A stretch of 64,000 nucleotides of DNA, from NCBI RefSeq assembly GCF_003072065.1, contig NZ_QCYG01000010.1, positions 62,001-126,000 of the forward strand. Reading direction: 5' to 3'. Shown here one piece after another: positions 8,504-16,502 of this stretch. The stretch's first letter is position 1, and every line of letters begins with the position of its first letter. The DNA comes from Thalassorhabdomicrobium marinisediminis. Its GTDB lineage: Bacteria; Pseudomonadota; Alphaproteobacteria; Rhodobacterales; Rhodobacteraceae. A program made the translations under genes and the position numbers. The notes beneath the pieces are model-generated. The model had not been told where the DNA came from. It saw only the letters and a program-made list of their open reading frames with translations, and did not search any database.

Positions 8504-9340
8504 CTACGACGCCTTTTTGCGGGTCGTCTTCTTTTTCGGCTTCCTGCCGTCGGCGGCCTTCAGGCTCTCTTTCAGCGCAGACATAAGGTCGACGACATTC
8601 TCGCCACCGCTGCTGCCGCCGTCATCGTCGGCATGAACGCGGGGCGTTTTCTTGTTCTTGATCTTGGCGTCCAGAAGCTCTTGCAGGGCCTCGGCGTATT
8701 TGTCGTGATAGGCCCCCGCGTCGAAGGGTGCGCTCTTGCGGTCGATGAGCGAGGTTGCGACGTCAAGCAACTCCTTGTCGACCTTCTCGTCCTCGATGTC
8801 GGTGAACATTTCGTCCGCCTCGCGCAACTCATCCTCGTAGTGCAGCGTTTCCATCAACAGCCCGTCGCCGCAGGGCTTCACTGCCGCAAGGTATTCCTTG
8901 CCGCGCATGGTGACCTGCCCCAGCCCGACCTTGCCCGCCTTGCGCAAGGCATCGCGCACCACGCGGTAGGCGTCTTGCGCCAGATCGTCCGAGGCGGTGA
9001 TGTAATAGGGTTTGTTGAAATACAGGGGCGAGATTTCGCAGGCATCGACAAACTGCACCAGCTCGAAGGTTTTCTTGGTCTCCAGCTTGATCGCGTCGAT
9101 CTCGTCAGGGTCGAGGAGGATGTATTCATCGTCGCTCACCTCATAACCTTTGACGATGTCCTCGGACTTCACCGGCCCTAGACCGGGCACCGATTTCTCA
9201 TAGCGAACGCGCTTGCCCGAGGGTTGGTGGATTTGCCGGAACGACACCCGCGCGCCGGTTTTCGTGGCGGAGAAAATTTCCACGGGGATCGAGACCAGCG
9301 ACAGGCGAAGCTGTCCTTTCCAGAGTGCGCGCGGAGCCAT
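8504..9340 (-). CDS. ku: Ku homodimeric DNA end-binding protein
   Basis: Binds broken DNA ends and recruits LigD. The start at 9340 gives MAPRALWKGQLRLSLVSIPV, the usual N-terminus of bacterial Ku, with AAAGG 7 bases upstream. An in-frame start at 9502 would add 54 residues unlike any Ku. The Ku beta-barrel core covers most of the 278 residues (for example GYEVSDDEYILLDPDE). The C-terminus ends in a lysine-rich tail (KPKKKTTRKKAS) as in many bacterial Ku proteins. It forms a two-gene operon with ligD and is divergent from the lipoprotein/CDF pair. Confidence 0.96.
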   Translation of the reverse strand: MAPRALWKGQLRLSLVSIPVEIFSATKTGARVSFRQIHQPSGKRVRYEKSVPGLGPVKSEDIVKGYEVSDDEYILLDPDEIDAIKLETKKTFELVQFVDACEISPLYFNKPYYITASDDLAQDAYRVVRDALRKAGKVGLGQVTMRGKEYLAAVKPCGDGLLMETLHYEDELREADEMFTDIEDEKVDKELLDVATSLIDRKSAPFDAGAYHDKYAEALQELLDAKIKNKKTPRVHADDDGGSSGGENVVDLMSALKESLKAADGRKPKKKTTRKKAS

Positions 9341-9439
9341 GGCGATGCCTTTCTGTCGGTTCGTTCCCTGCTCATGTAAGGCAATCGGACCCGGGGTCGA
9401 GATTTGGAACCAAGCGCCCCGCACCGGGTTGGTCCTATG

Positions 9440-9456
9440 CCACCGTGCCACGGTGG
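9440..9456. promoter_or_regulatory. CCACCGTG-C-CACGGTGG inverted repeat, candidate operator
   Basis: Perfect 8-bp arms around a single central base, 24 bp upstream of the predicted GTG start of the lipoprotein gene and about 100 bp upstream of ku. It lies in the shared divergent promoter region. An operator for the lipoprotein/CDF pair is the simplest reading. No regulator gene is adjacent. Confidence 0.45.
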
Positions 9457-9479
9457 GTTGCATATGTGGGAGATTGAAG

Positions 9480-9932
9480 GTGCGCGGTTTGGCGCTACTC
9501 AAAAGAATGCTGCAGCGCGGGCTTACAGGGGCCGCGCTTGTTGCCTTGGCCGCCTGTTACGTGCCGGCCGATCCCGAGGGAACCACCGAAGATGTCACCG
9601 GATCGACTTTGCGCGTGGGGCTGTTGACCCCAGAGCTGGACCCGCTTGAAGACGAGGTTGTTGCACGGCTGGCGGGCGCTCTGCAGGCCGAGGTTGAGGT
9701 GGTCACCGGCGATCCGCACCAGCTTTTCGACCAACTGACGCACGGCGCTCTGCATATCCTTGCGGGGCAGATCCCTTCCGATACCCCCTTTGCCGATCAC
9801 GCCGCGCTGAGCGATCCTTTGGGGGTGGTGATGACCTATGACGGGGAAGCGGATTGGGTCTTGCTGCTGCGGCGGGGCGAGAACCGGTTTCTTGTGACAG
9901 CAAACCGCGCGATCAAGGGGGCCGGGCGATGA
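9480..9932 (+). CDS. Small lipoprotein resembling one lobe of a family-3 solute-binding protein
   Basis: Predicted envelope lipoprotein of unknown role. From the GTG at 9480 (GGGAG seven bases upstream) the protein is 150 residues: a basic n-region, the hydrophobic stretch LTGAALVALAAC with an LAAC-type lipobox, then a mature part of about 125 residues. An ATG at 9507 is an alternative start with the same lipobox. The mature part (TLRVGLLTPE, then LAGALQAEVEVV, then HGALHILAGQIPSDTPFA) resembles the first lobe of amino-acid-type periplasmic binding proteins, but the second lobe is missing. The stop overlaps the CDF gene start (ATGA), so the two products are probably made together. The likeness is by eye and the function is not established. 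Confidence 0.65.
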   Translation: MRGLALLKRMLQRGLTGAALVALAACYVPADPEGTTEDVTGSTLRVGLLTPELDPLEDEVVARLAGALQAEVEVVTGDPHQLFDQLTHGALHILAGQIPSDTPFADHAALSDPLGVVMTYDGEADWVLLLRRGENRFLVTANRAIKGAGR

Positions 9933-10828
9933 AATACGACGTCCCCGATGAGATTGAACGCAAGCTGCGCCGCGCGCAGCGGCTTGAATGGTGGTCGATC
10001 TTCTGGTTGGTCACGATCATCGCGGTGATGTATTTCGCCATGGGTTCCAGCCAGGCGATGAAAACCGCCTGGATCGAAGACACGCTCAGCCTGCTGCCGC
10101 CGATCCTGTTCCTTCTGGCGCGAAAGTTCGAGGAGAAAGAGCCGACGCGAAAGTATCCGTTCGGGTTCCACCGTGGCGGCTCGCTGGGGTTCTTTCTTGC
10201 GGCGTCGTCGCTGGCGGCAATGGGGGGTTATCTGCTCTTCAGTTCTGCGCGGTCGCTGATGATGCAAGAGCATCCGACCATCGGCAATGTGACCCTGTTC
10301 GGCTGGGACATCTGGCTGGGCTGGGTGATGGTTGTCGCGCTGATCTATTCGGTGATCCCGCCGGTGATCCTTGGCCGGATGAAAAAGCCGCTGGCCCGCG
10401 CGACGATGGACAAGATCCTTTACACCGACGCCGACATGAACGCCGCCGACTGGAAAACCGGGCTGGCCGGGATCGTCGGGGTCATTGGTGTCGGCTTCGG
10501 GTTCTGGTGGGCGGACGCGGTGGCGGCGGGGCTGATCTCGCTCGACATCCTGCGCGACGGTATCCGCAACCTGCGGATTTCGGTGGCGGAGTTGCTTGAT
10601 GGCGCTCCGCGCAAGCTGGACTCGGCCGAGGTTCACCCCATCGTCGACGAGATCAGCGACACTCTGGCGCGCCGCTATCCCGGGCATCGGGCGCGGCTGC
10701 GCGAGACGGGCCGTTTCGTGCGCGTCGATCTGGTGCGGCATGATGAGGACGCCACCCCGCCCGAGGCGATCGACAACTGGCGCGTGGTCGAGGTCACGCA
10801 GGAGCTTGGCGACAAGGACCTCAGCTAA
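9929..10828 (+). CDS. Cation diffusion facilitator (CDF) family transporter
   Basis: Probable divalent-metal efflux protein of the inner membrane, 299 residues. About six hydrophobic segments lie in the first 215 residues, followed by a cytoplasmic tail (from about 220) of the size of the CDF C-terminal domain. The usual membrane metal-site motifs are altered: segment 2 has IEDTLSLLPP and segment 5 has DADMNAADWKTGLAG where typical CDFs have HxxxD or DxxxD. Metal specificity is therefore open. The fold assignment is reasonable from the KYPFGFHRGG loop between segments 2 and 3, which is characteristic of the family. It is coupled to the preceding lipoprotein gene by a 4-bp overlap. Confidence 0.75.
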   Translation: MKYDVPDEIERKLRRAQRLEWWSIFWLVTIIAVMYFAMGSSQAMKTAWIEDTLSLLPPILFLLARKFEEKEPTRKYPFGFHRGGSLGFFLAASSLAAMGGYLLFSSARSLMMQEHPTIGNVTLFGWDIWLGWVMVVALIYSVIPPVILGRMKKPLARATMDKILYTDADMNAADWKTGLAGIVGVIGVGFGFWWADAVAAGLISLDILRDGIRNLRISVAELLDGAPRKLDSAEVHPIVDEISDTLARRYPGHRARLRETGRFVRVDLVRHDEDATPPEAIDNWRVVEVTQELGDKDLS

Positions 10829-10885
10829 GCCGCTCGGCTGGAACCTGCGGGCGGGCGCATACGTTGGGAAGGAAGGGGGTATCTC

Positions 10886-13135
10886 ATGCCAAGTTTTCGC
10901 GCGCGCACCATCACCAAGCCAATCCATTCCTGGGCCAAAAAAGCCCTGCCGGCCTTGTCCGAGACCGAGGCGGAAGCCCTCGCCGCCGGGGAGGTCTGGT
11001 GGGAGAAAGAGCTGTTTTCCGGCAATCCGGACTGGTCCAAGCTGCACGCGGTAAAGGCCCCGAAACTGTCGCCCGAGGAACAGGCGTTCTTCGATGGCCC
11101 CGTGCAAGAGTTGTGCGGAATGATCGACGACTGGAAGATCAACCACGAAACCGGCGATCTGCCCGAAGAGGTCTGGCAGTTCCTGCGCGACAAGAAATTC
11201 TTCGGCATGATCATCCCGAAAGAGCACGGCGGGCTGGCCTTCTCGGCCTTTGCCCATTCCGAGATCGTGCGCTTTATCTCGACCCGTTCGGTCGCCGCGG
11301 CGGTCACGGTCATGGTGCCCAATTCGCTGGGGCCGGGCGAGTTGTTGCACCAGTTCGGCACCGAGGAACAAAAACACCACTGGCTGCCGCGACTGGCCGA
11401 CGGGCGCGAGCTTCCCGCCTTCGGGTTGACCAGCGCCGAGGCCGGATCGGACGCCGGCGCGATGATCGACACTGGCGTGATCTGCAAAGGACAATGGCAG
11501 GGCGAAGAGGTGCTGGGCATCCGGCTCAACTGGGCGAAACGCTACATCACCTTGTCGCCGGTCTGCACCGTGCTGGGGCTGGCGTTCCAACTGCGCGACC
11601 CCGATCACCTGCTGGGCGACATCGAGGACATCGGCATCACCTGCGCATTGGTGCCTACGGACCTTGACGGGGTTGAGACGGGGCGGCGGCATATCCCGTC
11701 GTCAACCATGTTCATGAACGGGCCGACGACGGGCACGGATGTGTTTATCCCGCTGGATCACATCATCGGCGGCACGGAATATGCGGGCAAGGGCTGGATG
11801 ATGCTCATGTCCGCGCTTGCGGCGGGGCGAGGGATTTCGCTGCCGTCCATGGGCTGTGCTGCAATTGCGCTCTCGGCCCACACCACCGGCGCCTATGCCC
11901 GCATCCGTCAGCAGTTCAACCTGCCGATCGGCAAGTTCGGCGGCGTGCAGGAACGCATGGGGCGTTTGGCGGCAGACGCCTATGCGATGGACGCCGCGCG
12001 GCACCTGACCTGCGCCGGGCTGGACGAGGGCCGCGCACTTTCGGTGATTTCCGCGATCATGAAGCTGCACGCGACCTTCAAAATGCGCGAGGCGCTGAAC
12101 GATGCGATGGATGTGCATTCCGGCAAGGCGGTGATCGACGGGCCGTCGAATTACCTGCTGCCGCTCTACCGCGCCGTGCCCATCGGCATCACCGTCGAGG
12201 GCGCGAACATCGTCACCCGCAGCCTGATTATCTTCGGGCAAGGCTCGATCCGCGCGCATCCGCATATGCTCGACAACATGTTCGCGCTGCAAGAACCCGA
12301 CGATGAGGTCTCGCTCGAGAAGTTCGACAAGTCGTTCTGGGCGCACGTGGGCCACACGACGAAAACCATGGGCCGCGCCTTCGGGCGGGCGCTCACCGGC
12401 GGGCGATTTGCACCAGCCCCCGACGCGGGGGCTGCGACGCCGATCTATCGCCAGTTGGCGCGTTGGTCGGCGGCCTATGCGCTGACGGCGGACGTGCTGT
12501 TCCTGACGCTCGGCGGTGCGCTGAAACGCAAAGAGATGATTTCGGGCCGGATGGGCGATGTCCTCTCCGAGATGTATATCCTGTCCGCCGCCCTGAAACG
12601 GTGGGAGGACGAGGGCCGGCAAGAGGCGGACCTGCCCGTGCTGCGCTACGCCGCTGCGGGCGGCCTGCACCGGATACAGACCGGTTTGGACGAAGTGGTG
12701 GCGAACATGCCGACCCGCTGGGCCGCATGGCTCCTGCGCGCGATCACCCTGCCGGGGGCGACAACGCGCCGACCCGATGACCGGCTGACCGAGGCCTGCA
12801 GTGACCTGCTCTACACCCCCTCCGCCGCGCGCGACCGGATCACGGGGCGCTTGCACGAAGGGTGCCAGCGCGACGGGGTGCAACTGCTCAACGCCTGTTT
12901 CGCCAAGGTGAGCGAACTGGCCCCCGTGATGAAACGCCTGCGCGAGGCCCGCAAGACCCCGCAAGAGGCTTTGGACGCAGGGCTGCTGAGCGAGGCCGAT
13001 TTCGCCCGGATCGAAGAAATGCAGACGCTGGTCGATCAAGTTATCGCGGTCGATGAATACTCGCGCGAGGAGTTCGCCGCACTTTTCCCAGCCCCATCGT
13101 CCGACACGCCAAACACCAAGGAGGCCGCAGAATGA
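10886..13135 (+). CDS. fadE: FadE-type acyl-CoA dehydrogenase
   Basis: First step of fatty-acid beta-oxidation, converting acyl-CoA to trans-2-enoyl-CoA with FAD. The 749-residue length and the C-terminal extension place it in the FadE group (acyl-CoA dehydrogenase plus DUF1974), not the 380-residue class. Visible signatures are FGLTSAEAGSDAGAM in the middle domain and ITVEGANIVTRSLIIFGQGS in the C-terminal dehydrogenase domain. It lacks the long hydrophobic N-terminus of E. coli FadE. The ATG has GGAAGGAAGGGGG upstream. It begins a four-gene operon whose members overlap by 1-8 bases, and it lies 57 bp after the CDF gene. Confidence 0.92.
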   Translation: MPSFRARTITKPIHSWAKKALPALSETEAEALAAGEVWWEKELFSGNPDWSKLHAVKAPKLSPEEQAFFDGPVQELCGMIDDWKINHETGDLPEEVWQFLRDKKFFGMIIPKEHGGLAFSAFAHSEIVRFISTRSVAAAVTVMVPNSLGPGELLHQFGTEEQKHHWLPRLADGRELPAFGLTSAEAGSDAGAMIDTGVICKGQWQGEEVLGIRLNWAKRYITLSPVCTVLGLAFQLRDPDHLLGDIEDIGITCALVPTDLDGVETGRRHIPSSTMFMNGPTTGTDVFIPLDHIIGGTEYAGKGWMMLMSALAAGRGISLPSMGCAAIALSAHTTGAYARIRQQFNLPIGKFGGVQERMGRLAADAYAMDAARHLTCAGLDEGRALSVISAIMKLHATFKMREALNDAMDVHSGKAVIDGPSNYLLPLYRAVPIGITVEGANIVTRSLIIFGQGSIRAHPHMLDNMFALQEPDDEVSLEKFDKSFWAHVGHTTKTMGRAFGRALTGGRFAPAPDAGAATPIYRQLARWSAAYALTADVLFLTLGGALKRKEMISGRMGDVLSEMYILSAALKRWEDEGRQEADLPVLRYAAAGGLHRIQTGLDEVVANMPTRWAAWLLRAITLPGATTRRPDDRLTEACSDLLYTPSAARDRITGRLHEGCQRDGVQLLNACFAKVSELAPVMKRLREARKTPQEALDAGLLSEADFARIEEMQTLVDQVIAVDEYSREEFAALFPAPSSDTPNTKEAAE

Positions 13136-14427
13136 ACGACGCAAACCGCAACAGGGTGTTTCTGGTGGACGGGGCGCGGACGCCCTTCCTCAAGGCGCGG
13201 TCGGGGCCGGGGCCGTTCACGCCGGTCGATCTGGCCGTGCAATGCGGCCGCCCCCTGTTGGCGCGGCAGAGCTTTGATCGCAGCCTGCTGGACCTTGTGA
13301 TCCTCGGCTGTGTCAACGTGATCGCGGACGAGATGAACCCCGCCCGTGTTGCCGCCCTGCGGCTGGGCCTGCCGGAACGGATGGTGGCCTTTACGGTGCA
13401 GATCAACTGCGGCTCGGGGATGCAAAGCCTCGACACCGCCTATCGCTACATCCGCGACGGGTCACACCAGATGGTGCTTGCCGGCGGGGCAGAGGCCCTC
13501 TCTCACGCGCCGCTGACCCTGCGCCAGTCCGCGGTCGAATGGTTCGGCCAAATGAACGCCGCCAAAGGGCCGCTGGAACAGGCCCGTGCCATGAAGGGGC
13601 TGCGGCCCGAGTTCTTCAAGCCCGTTGTCGGGCTGGAGCGTGGGCTGACCGATCCGATCACCGCGCTCAGCATGGGCCAGACGGCCGAGGTTCTGGCGCA
13701 CCGCTTCGACATCGACCGCAAGGCGGCGGACATGTATGCCATGCAAAGCCACCACCGCCTTGCCGCCGCGCAGGACGAGGGGCGGTTGAAGGGTGAAGTC
13801 ATGCCCGCCTTCGCGCGCGACGGTTCGGTTTATGACCACGACGACGGCGTCCGCCCCGACAGCGATATGGAAGGTCTGGCCAAGCCCAAACCGGTCTTCG
13901 AGCCGCCTTACGGCAAGGTCACGGCGGGCAACTCAAGTCAGATCACCGACGGCGCAAGCTGGTGCATTCTGGCCTCGGAACGCGCGGTTGAGGAACACGG
14001 GCTCGCGCCGCTGGCCGAAATAACCGACAGCGAATGGGCCGGGCTCGATCCGTCGATCATGGGGCTGGCCCCCGTGCTGGCGGCGACGCCCATCGTGCAG
14101 CGGCAGGGCCTGAGCCGTGAGGATATCGACCTGTGGGAGCTGAACGAAGCCTTCGCGGCGCAGGTCTTGTCGTGCCTTGCCGCATGGGACGACGCCGAAT
14201 TCTGCCGCGAGATACTGGGCCTCGACGGTGCCTTTGGCCGGATCGACCGCGACCGGCTGAACGTCGATGGCGGGGCGATCTCGCTGGGCCATCCGGTGGG
14301 CACAAGCGGCAACCGTATTGTGCTGCATCTGGCGAACGCGATGAAAGAGCGCGGGGCGAAACGCGGGATCGCGACCGAGTGCATCGGCGGCGGTCTGGGC
14401 GGTGCGATGATGTTGGAGGCTGCGTGA
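13132..14427 (+). CDS. fadI: Acetyl-CoA acyltransferase (3-ketoacyl-CoA thiolase, FadI/FadA-like)
   Basis: Thiolytic cleavage of 3-ketoacyl-CoA, last step of beta-oxidation. The 431-residue protein has the acyl-accepting cysteine C93 in INCGSGMQSL. It also has the C-terminal His in LGHPVGTSGNRI (about H387) and the second Cys in CIGGGLGGAMM (about C417). The length fits the FadI-type thiolases that pair with FadJ better than the shorter FadA. It overlaps fadE by 4 bp and the next gene by 1 bp, supporting coupled expression of a multienzyme set. Confidence 0.92.
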   Translation: MNDANRNRVFLVDGARTPFLKARSGPGPFTPVDLAVQCGRPLLARQSFDRSLLDLVILGCVNVIADEMNPARVAALRLGLPERMVAFTVQINCGSGMQSLDTAYRYIRDGSHQMVLAGGAEALSHAPLTLRQSAVEWFGQMNAAKGPLEQARAMKGLRPEFFKPVVGLERGLTDPITALSMGQTAEVLAHRFDIDRKAADMYAMQSHHRLAAAQDEGRLKGEVMPAFARDGSVYDHDDGVRPDSDMEGLAKPKPVFEPPYGKVTAGNSSQITDGASWCILASERAVEEHGLAPLAEITDSEWAGLDPSIMGLAPVLAATPIVQRQGLSREDIDLWELNEAFAAQVLSCLAAWDDAEFCREILGLDGAFGRIDRDRLNVDGGAISLGHPVGTSGNRIVLHLANAMKERGAKRGIATECIGGGLGGAMMLEAA

Positions 14428-16502
14428 TGACCGGACGTGTATTGAGCCATCTGGGCGAAACCAGGCTTGAGCTGGGGCCTGTCGAGCCGGGGCCCGGACC
14501 ATGGCGCAGCGCGCGGGACGCCGACAATGTGCTGTGGCTGGTGCTTGACGTGGACGGCAGCAGCATGAACACCATCTCGGAAGAGGTTATTCGCGCACTC
14601 GATTCCGCGTTGCAAGACGCCGAGGCAGATCTGCCGAAAGCCGTGGTGATCCGCTCCGGCAAGGTCGCAGGCTTCGCTGCCGGGGCCGACATCACCGGGT
14701 TCGAAAAAATGTCCAGCACCGGCGCGACTGAAATGCTGCAAGAGGCGCATCGCGTGCTCGACCGGCTCGAGGCTTTGGACTGCCCGACGATCTGCGTGGT
14801 CCACGGTGCCGCCCTTGGCGCGGGGTTCGAGATTGCTTTGGCTTGCGATTACCGCATCGCTACGCCGGGCGCGTCCTTCGGCCTTCCGGAAGTGCAGCTT
14901 GGCCTGCATCCGGGGCTGGGTGGCACCTTCCGTCTGCCTGCGCTGATCGGCCCGACTGAGGCGATGACCCTCATGCTCACCGGCAAGACGGCGCATACGA
15001 AACGGGCGAAATCCTTGGGCATTGCCGATCTGGTGGTGGAAGAGCGCCACATCGCCGCCGCCATCGCTTCGGTGATCGACGGTGAGGTGAAACCCGCCGC
15101 CTCGGGCTTCACCGCGCGCGCCTTCGGCTTTGATCCCGCGCGCAGTCTGGCTGCTCGCAAGATTCGCAGCGAGACCGAGAAGAAGGCCCCTGCGAAACAC
15201 TATCCCGCCCCCCATGCCTTGATCGACCTGTGGGAGGAATACGGCGACGACCGCGACCGGCTGCAAAAGGCCGAGACCGACAGCTTCGCACTGCTGCTGC
15301 GCTCCGAAGCCTCGCGCAATCTGCGGCGGGCGTTCTTTCTGCGGCAGGGCCTGAAAGACGCGGGCCGGGGAGAGGATGGCATCACCCACGTCCACGTGAT
15401 CGGCGCGGGTTCCATGGGCACTGAGATTGCCGCCATGGCCGCAATCCGGGGCAAACAGGTGAGCCTTGGCGATCTGTCGGAAGAGGCGCTCGGGCAAGCG
15501 GTGAAACGCACCGCCGAGATCTGCAAGGACAAACACCTCGACAGCCTCGAAACCCGCGACGCGCTGGACCGCCTGATGCCGGACCCCAATGGTTACGGAT
15601 TGGCTCAGGCCGATCTGGTGATCGAAGCGGCAAGCGAGGATGCCGAGGTCAAGGCGAAGATTTTCAAGGGTTTGAAGGGCAAGCTGAAGAAGGACGCCAT
15701 CGTGGCGACCAATACCTCAAGCCTGTCGGTGGACGATCTGGCGGCGAACGCGCCTGCGAAGTCGCGCTTTGCCGGGCTGCATTTCTTCAACCCGGTCTCG
15801 AAAATCGATCTGGTCGAAGTGGTGCGCGGCACCGCCACCAGCGACAAGACGGTGCAACGGCTGGCTGCCTTCTGCGGGGCCATCGGCAAACTGCCCGCAA
15901 GGGTGGCCGACAGCCCCGGTTTCGTCGTCAACCGGATGCTGGTCCCCTACATGCTGGAAGCAATGGTGCTGATGGATGAGGGCGTCTCGAAAGAGGTGAT
16001 CGACACCGCTGCTTTGCGCTTCGGGATGCCCATGGGTCCGGTGACGCTGGCCGATCAGGTGGGGCTGGATATCGGGCTGCACGTGGCCGAAAGCCTGAGC
16101 GACAGCCTCGAGACGAAAATGCCCCCCATCAGCGACGATCTCAAACGGCGGGTCGAGGCGGGCGATCTGGGCAAAAAGACCGGCAAGGGATTCTACGACT
16201 GGTCGAAAGGCACGCCGCATCCGGATGCCGATCTTGAGGATGCGCCCGACGATCTGCGCGACCGGCTGATCCTGCCGATGCTCAACGCCGGGGCCGAGGG
16301 GCTGCGCCGCAACGTGGCCAAATCCGCCGACCAGATCGACGCCGCAATGATCTTCGGCACCGGCTGGGCACCGTTCCGCGGCGGGCCCATGTGCTACGCG
16401 CAAACGCGCGGCATCGACGACGTGGTGCGCCGCCTGAGAGAGCTTGAAGCCGCCCACGGGCCCCGCTTCGCTCCCGACGACGGATGGTCGCGCTTTGCCT
16501 GA
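14427..16502 (+). CDS. fadJ: FadJ/FadB-type bifunctional enoyl-CoA hydratase / 3-hydroxyacyl-CoA dehydrogenase
   Basis: Hydrates enoyl-CoA and oxidises the resulting 3-hydroxyacyl-CoA. The N-terminal crotonase domain (about residues 20-200) contains HGAALGAGFEIALACDYRIA and FGLPEVQLGLHPGLGGT. The NAD-binding domain starts near residue 322 (VIGAGSMGTEIA), followed by LHFFNPVSKIDLVEVV and the C-terminal dimer domain (GWAPFRGGP). The total of 691 residues is normal. The ATG overlaps the thiolase stop (TGATG); a GTG one codon earlier is possible. It would form the trifunctional complex with the preceding thiolase. Confidence 0.93.
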   Translation: MTGRVLSHLGETRLELGPVEPGPGPWRSARDADNVLWLVLDVDGSSMNTISEEVIRALDSALQDAEADLPKAVVIRSGKVAGFAAGADITGFEKMSSTGATEMLQEAHRVLDRLEALDCPTICVVHGAALGAGFEIALACDYRIATPGASFGLPEVQLGLHPGLGGTFRLPALIGPTEAMTLMLTGKTAHTKRAKSLGIADLVVEERHIAAAIASVIDGEVKPAASGFTARAFGFDPARSLAARKIRSETEKKAPAKHYPAPHALIDLWEEYGDDRDRLQKAETDSFALLLRSEASRNLRRAFFLRQGLKDAGRGEDGITHVHVIGAGSMGTEIAAMAAIRGKQVSLGDLSEEALGQAVKRTAEICKDKHLDSLETRDALDRLMPDPNGYGLAQADLVIEAASEDAEVKAKIFKGLKGKLKKDAIVATNTSSLSVDDLAANAPAKSRFAGLHFFNPVSKIDLVEVVRGTATSDKTVQRLAAFCGAIGKLPARVADSPGFVVNRMLVPYMLEAMVLMDEGVSKEVIDTAALRFGMPMGPVTLADQVGLDIGLHVAESLSDSLETKMPPISDDLKRRVEAGDLGKKTGKGFYDWSKGTPHPDADLEDAPDDLRDRLILPMLNAGAEGLRRNVAKSADQIDAAMIFGTGWAPFRGGPMCYAQTRGIDDVVRRLRELEAAHGPRFAPDDGWSRFA

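Noticed and set aside
7022-9181. A 719-codon open frame on the plus strand opposite ligD and ku
   Set aside because: It lies wholly antisense to two proteins with clear catalytic motifs. Its translation is low-complexity and rich in Gly, Arg, His and Gln, as expected for the reverse frame of GC-rich coding DNA.
8504-9502. Ku start at 9502
   Set aside because: The extra 54 residues are unlike bacterial Ku and would cover the divergent promoter region; the ATG at 9340 has a good ribosome binding site.
11702-13144. A 480-codon minus-strand frame opposite fadE, and a similar 532-codon one at 13938-15536
   Set aside because: Reverse-frame shadows of the beta-oxidation genes; no recognisable motif.
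14133-14426. Upstream extension of fadJ to 14133
   Set aside because: It overlaps the C-terminal third of the thiolase gene, and the crotonase domain begins only after 14427.
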